From the NCBI GenBank assembly GCA_964614415.1, contig CAZTLE010000206.1, forward strand, positions 1-6,955: a stretch of DNA of 6,955 nucleotides. The letters are read 5' to 3'. The notes below the pieces were generated by a model. That model saw only the letters and a list, made by a program, of their open reading frames with translations, was not told where the DNA came from and made no database searches. How positions within the stretch are numbered: the stretch's first letter is position 1; each line of letters begins with the position of its first letter. A program made the translations under genes and the position numbers. Of the stretch, positions 6,085 through 6,955 are shown one piece after another. The stretch comes from CAZTLE01 sp964614415. GTDB lineage: Bacteria > Bacteroidota > Bacteroidia > Flavobacteriales > Flavobacteriaceae.

Positions 6085-6117
6085 GCAGTTTGCAGTAGCA
6101 GTGGGCAGTATTCAGTC
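6084..6117. repeat. Degenerate 7-bp CAGT tandem repeat between convergent stop codons
   Basis: CAGT occurs at 6086, 6093, 6099, 6106 and 6113, spacings 7, 6, 7 and 7, in units such as GGCAGTT, TGCAGTA, GGCAGTA and TTCAGTC. It begins at the last base of the lipoprotein gene stop and occupies nearly all of the 39-bp gap to the AHSA1 stop. It has no dyad symmetry, so it is not a bidirectional hairpin terminator. Read on the minus strand the units are NNN-A-C-T-G. Confidence 0.65.
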
Positions 6118-6123
6118 TTTGTT

Positions 6124-6564
6124 CTAGCCCTCCAGAAAAGTAGCGAGGCGATCAAAGGTTGAGCCCCATCCGTTGTAGAAGCCCATTTGTTCTTGCTGCT
6201 TGCAGTATTCCTCTGTTTCATGGACCACATGAAAGGTAAACTCAGTGCCGCCCGGTACTGCCCGGAGTAGTACATGTAATTCAACCCCCTCGGTCATAGG
6301 CCGGAAATTGGCCGAGGTGACAATATTTTGCATTGGTACAATTTCAGAATAAACACCTTCGGCTATGAACGTACCTCCGTTGGGCATTACCATGCTGTAC
6401 TTCCAGGCACCTCCAACTTCGAAATTGTGCTCAATAATTTCAACTTCCATTCCCGGAGGCCCCCACCACTTAGCTATGTGTTCAGGTTGACTCCAGGCCT
6501 CCCATACGAGTTCGATTGGAGCATTAAAGGTACGTTCGATGGTAAGTGTGCGATTGGTATCCAT
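6124..6564 (-). CDS. SRPBCC (AHSA1-like, START-fold) domain protein
   Basis: 146 residues forming a single SRPBCC/AHSA1-type domain, a helix-grip fold with a deep hydrophobic cavity. Ligand and function are not known for this subgroup. Signatures are the first strand and helix RTFNAPIELVWEAWSQPEHI, then KWWGP, the central EVGGAWKYSMVMPNGG and the C-terminal helix GFYNGWGSTFDRLATFLE. No signal peptide or membrane segment is seen, so it should be cytoplasmic. The name 'activator of Hsp90 ATPase' is inherited from a eukaryotic relative and should not be taken as function. It starts one base after the arsR stop (TAA-T-ATG), so the pair is probably translationally coupled, an arrangement common for ArsR-SRPBCC pairs. 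A role in sensing or binding a small hydrophobic molecule linked to the regulator is plausible inference. Confidence 0.92.
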   Translation of the reverse strand: MDTNRTLTIERTFNAPIELVWEAWSQPEHIAKWWGPPGMEVEIIEHNFEVGGAWKYSMVMPNGGTFIAEGVYSEIVPMQNIVTSANFRPMTEGVELHVLLRAVPGGTEFTFHVVHETEEYCKQQEQMGFYNGWGSTFDRLATFLEG

Positions 6565-6565
6565 A

Positions 6566-6886
6566 TTATTTTCTTTTTTCTTTTAGTTGATTGAGATAGT
6601 TTTCGAAAGAGTCAATTCGGTCTTCCCACAAATTGCGATACTGCTCGATCCAAAGGAAAGCCGGAATAAGGTTCTTTGGGCTTATCATACAGTATCTCTG
6701 GCGCCCTTCCTGTCTTGTGGTGATAATGCCGCATTCCTCAAGGATTTTCAGATGTTTGGAAATGGCGGGCCGACTCACGTCAAAACGTTCGGCTACAGCA
6801 TTGACGGTAAGCTCTTCTTTGGAAAGCAGCTCGATAATCTCCCGGCGTACGGGATCTGCTATGGCCTGAAAGACATCTCTGCGCAT
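6566..6886 (-). CDS. ArsR-family winged-helix transcriptional regulator
   Basis: 106 residues with an ArsR-type winged helix: MRRDVFQAIADPVRREIIELLS (helices 1-2), TVNAVAERFDVSRPAISKHLKILEECGII (residues 27-55, helix-turn-helix with recognition helix SRPAISKHLKIL), then wing TTRQEGRQRYC (56-66) and a C-terminal dimerisation helix. The helix-3 metal-site motif of arsenic and cadmium sensors (ELCVCDL type) is absent; the equivalent stretch is ELTVNAVAERF. It is therefore probably not a metal sensor and belongs to the group typically paired with SRPBCC proteins. Its promoter carries two 16-bp dyads overlapping the -33/-7 region, as expected for an autorepressor. The start at 6886 gives the standard N-terminus. 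The downstream AHSA1-like gene is in the same transcript. Confidence 0.94.
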   Translation of the reverse strand: MRRDVFQAIADPVRREIIELLSKEELTVNAVAERFDVSRPAISKHLKILEECGIITTRQEGRQRYCMISPKNLIPAFLWIEQYRNLWEDRIDSFENYLNQLKEKRK

Positions 6887-6892
6887 AATTAA

Positions 6893-6908
6893 GTAACCGT
6901 TTGGTTAC
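6893..6908. promoter_or_regulatory. Proximal operator dyad of the arsR promoter
   Basis: GTAACCGTTTGGTTAC has perfect 6-bp arms (GTAACC and GGTTAC) around a 4-base centre. It touches the end of the -7 element and spans the expected transcription start. It matches the distal dyad at 14 of 16 positions. Binding by the adjacent ArsR protein is inferred from symmetry and position. Confidence 0.75.
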
Positions 6909-6939
6909 AAATATATGTGTAACCGATTAGTTACGCAAA
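6908..6939 (-). promoter_or_regulatory. Bacteroidota-type promoter of the arsR-AHSA1 operon
   Basis: On the minus strand a -33 TTTG (6939-6936), a 20-bp spacer and a -7 TATATTTG (6915-6908) match the TTTG-N19-21-TAnnTTTG architecture exactly. The transcription start would be near 6903, leaving a leader of about 17 bases before the ATG. It is the best promoter match in the window. Confidence 0.75.
6919..6934. promoter_or_regulatory. Distal operator dyad of the arsR promoter
   Basis: GTAACCGATTAGTTAC has perfect 5-bp arms (GTAAC and GTTAC). It sits wholly in the spacer between the -33 and -7 elements, with its centre 26 bp from that of the proximal dyad. A dimer bound here would occlude RNA polymerase. 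Confidence 0.75.
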
Positions 6940-6955
6940 TTATTTACTCGTTTTT

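Noticed and set aside
6587..6892. Plus-strand open frames opposite arsR
   Set aside because: They are antisense to a complete ArsR-family gene with a well-placed promoter and a coupled downstream gene.

Overview
The window looks like a chromosomal segment from a member of the Flavobacteriia (Bacteroidota). The evidence is protein content (a 190-residue short-LID adenylate kinase, an Obg GTPase without the C-terminal OCT domain and with an SKSD G4 motif), promoter elements of the Bacteroidota type (TAnnTTTG at -7, TTTG at -33), and the absence of clear Shine-Dalgarno sequences. Genus cannot be fixed from this sequence.

Left block, minus strand (1-3843): purK, purE and an M3-family zinc oligopeptidase lie head to tail, with spacers of 161 and 78 bp. 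PurK and class I PurE are consecutive enzymes of purine synthesis (AIR to N5-CAIR to CAIR). The peptidase gene runs off the left edge and lacks only its last few dozen codons. Centre, plus strand (3951-5580): adk and obgE, divergent from purK across a roughly 107-bp intergenic region that carries one -7-like element for each direction. Right block: a small plus-strand gene for a predicted lipoprotein/membrane protein of unknown function (5779-6084) converges on a minus-strand arsR-AHSA1 operon (6886-6124), whose promoter is covered by two near-identical 16-bp dyads.

The coding content is mostly ordinary housekeeping, and I see no defence system, mobile element with a transposase, CRISPR array, tRNA or rRNA. 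The unusual material is in the spacers. Four separate junctions carry degenerate tandem repeats with a period of seven bases. Each has its own heptamer word, but all fit a loose NNN-R-Y-T-Y/K pattern. One of them (1960-2050) keeps register for 13 units and runs into the last codons of purE. The purK-purE spacer also holds a decayed, REP-like palindromic element. The arsR promoter offers an unusually legible autoregulation model.
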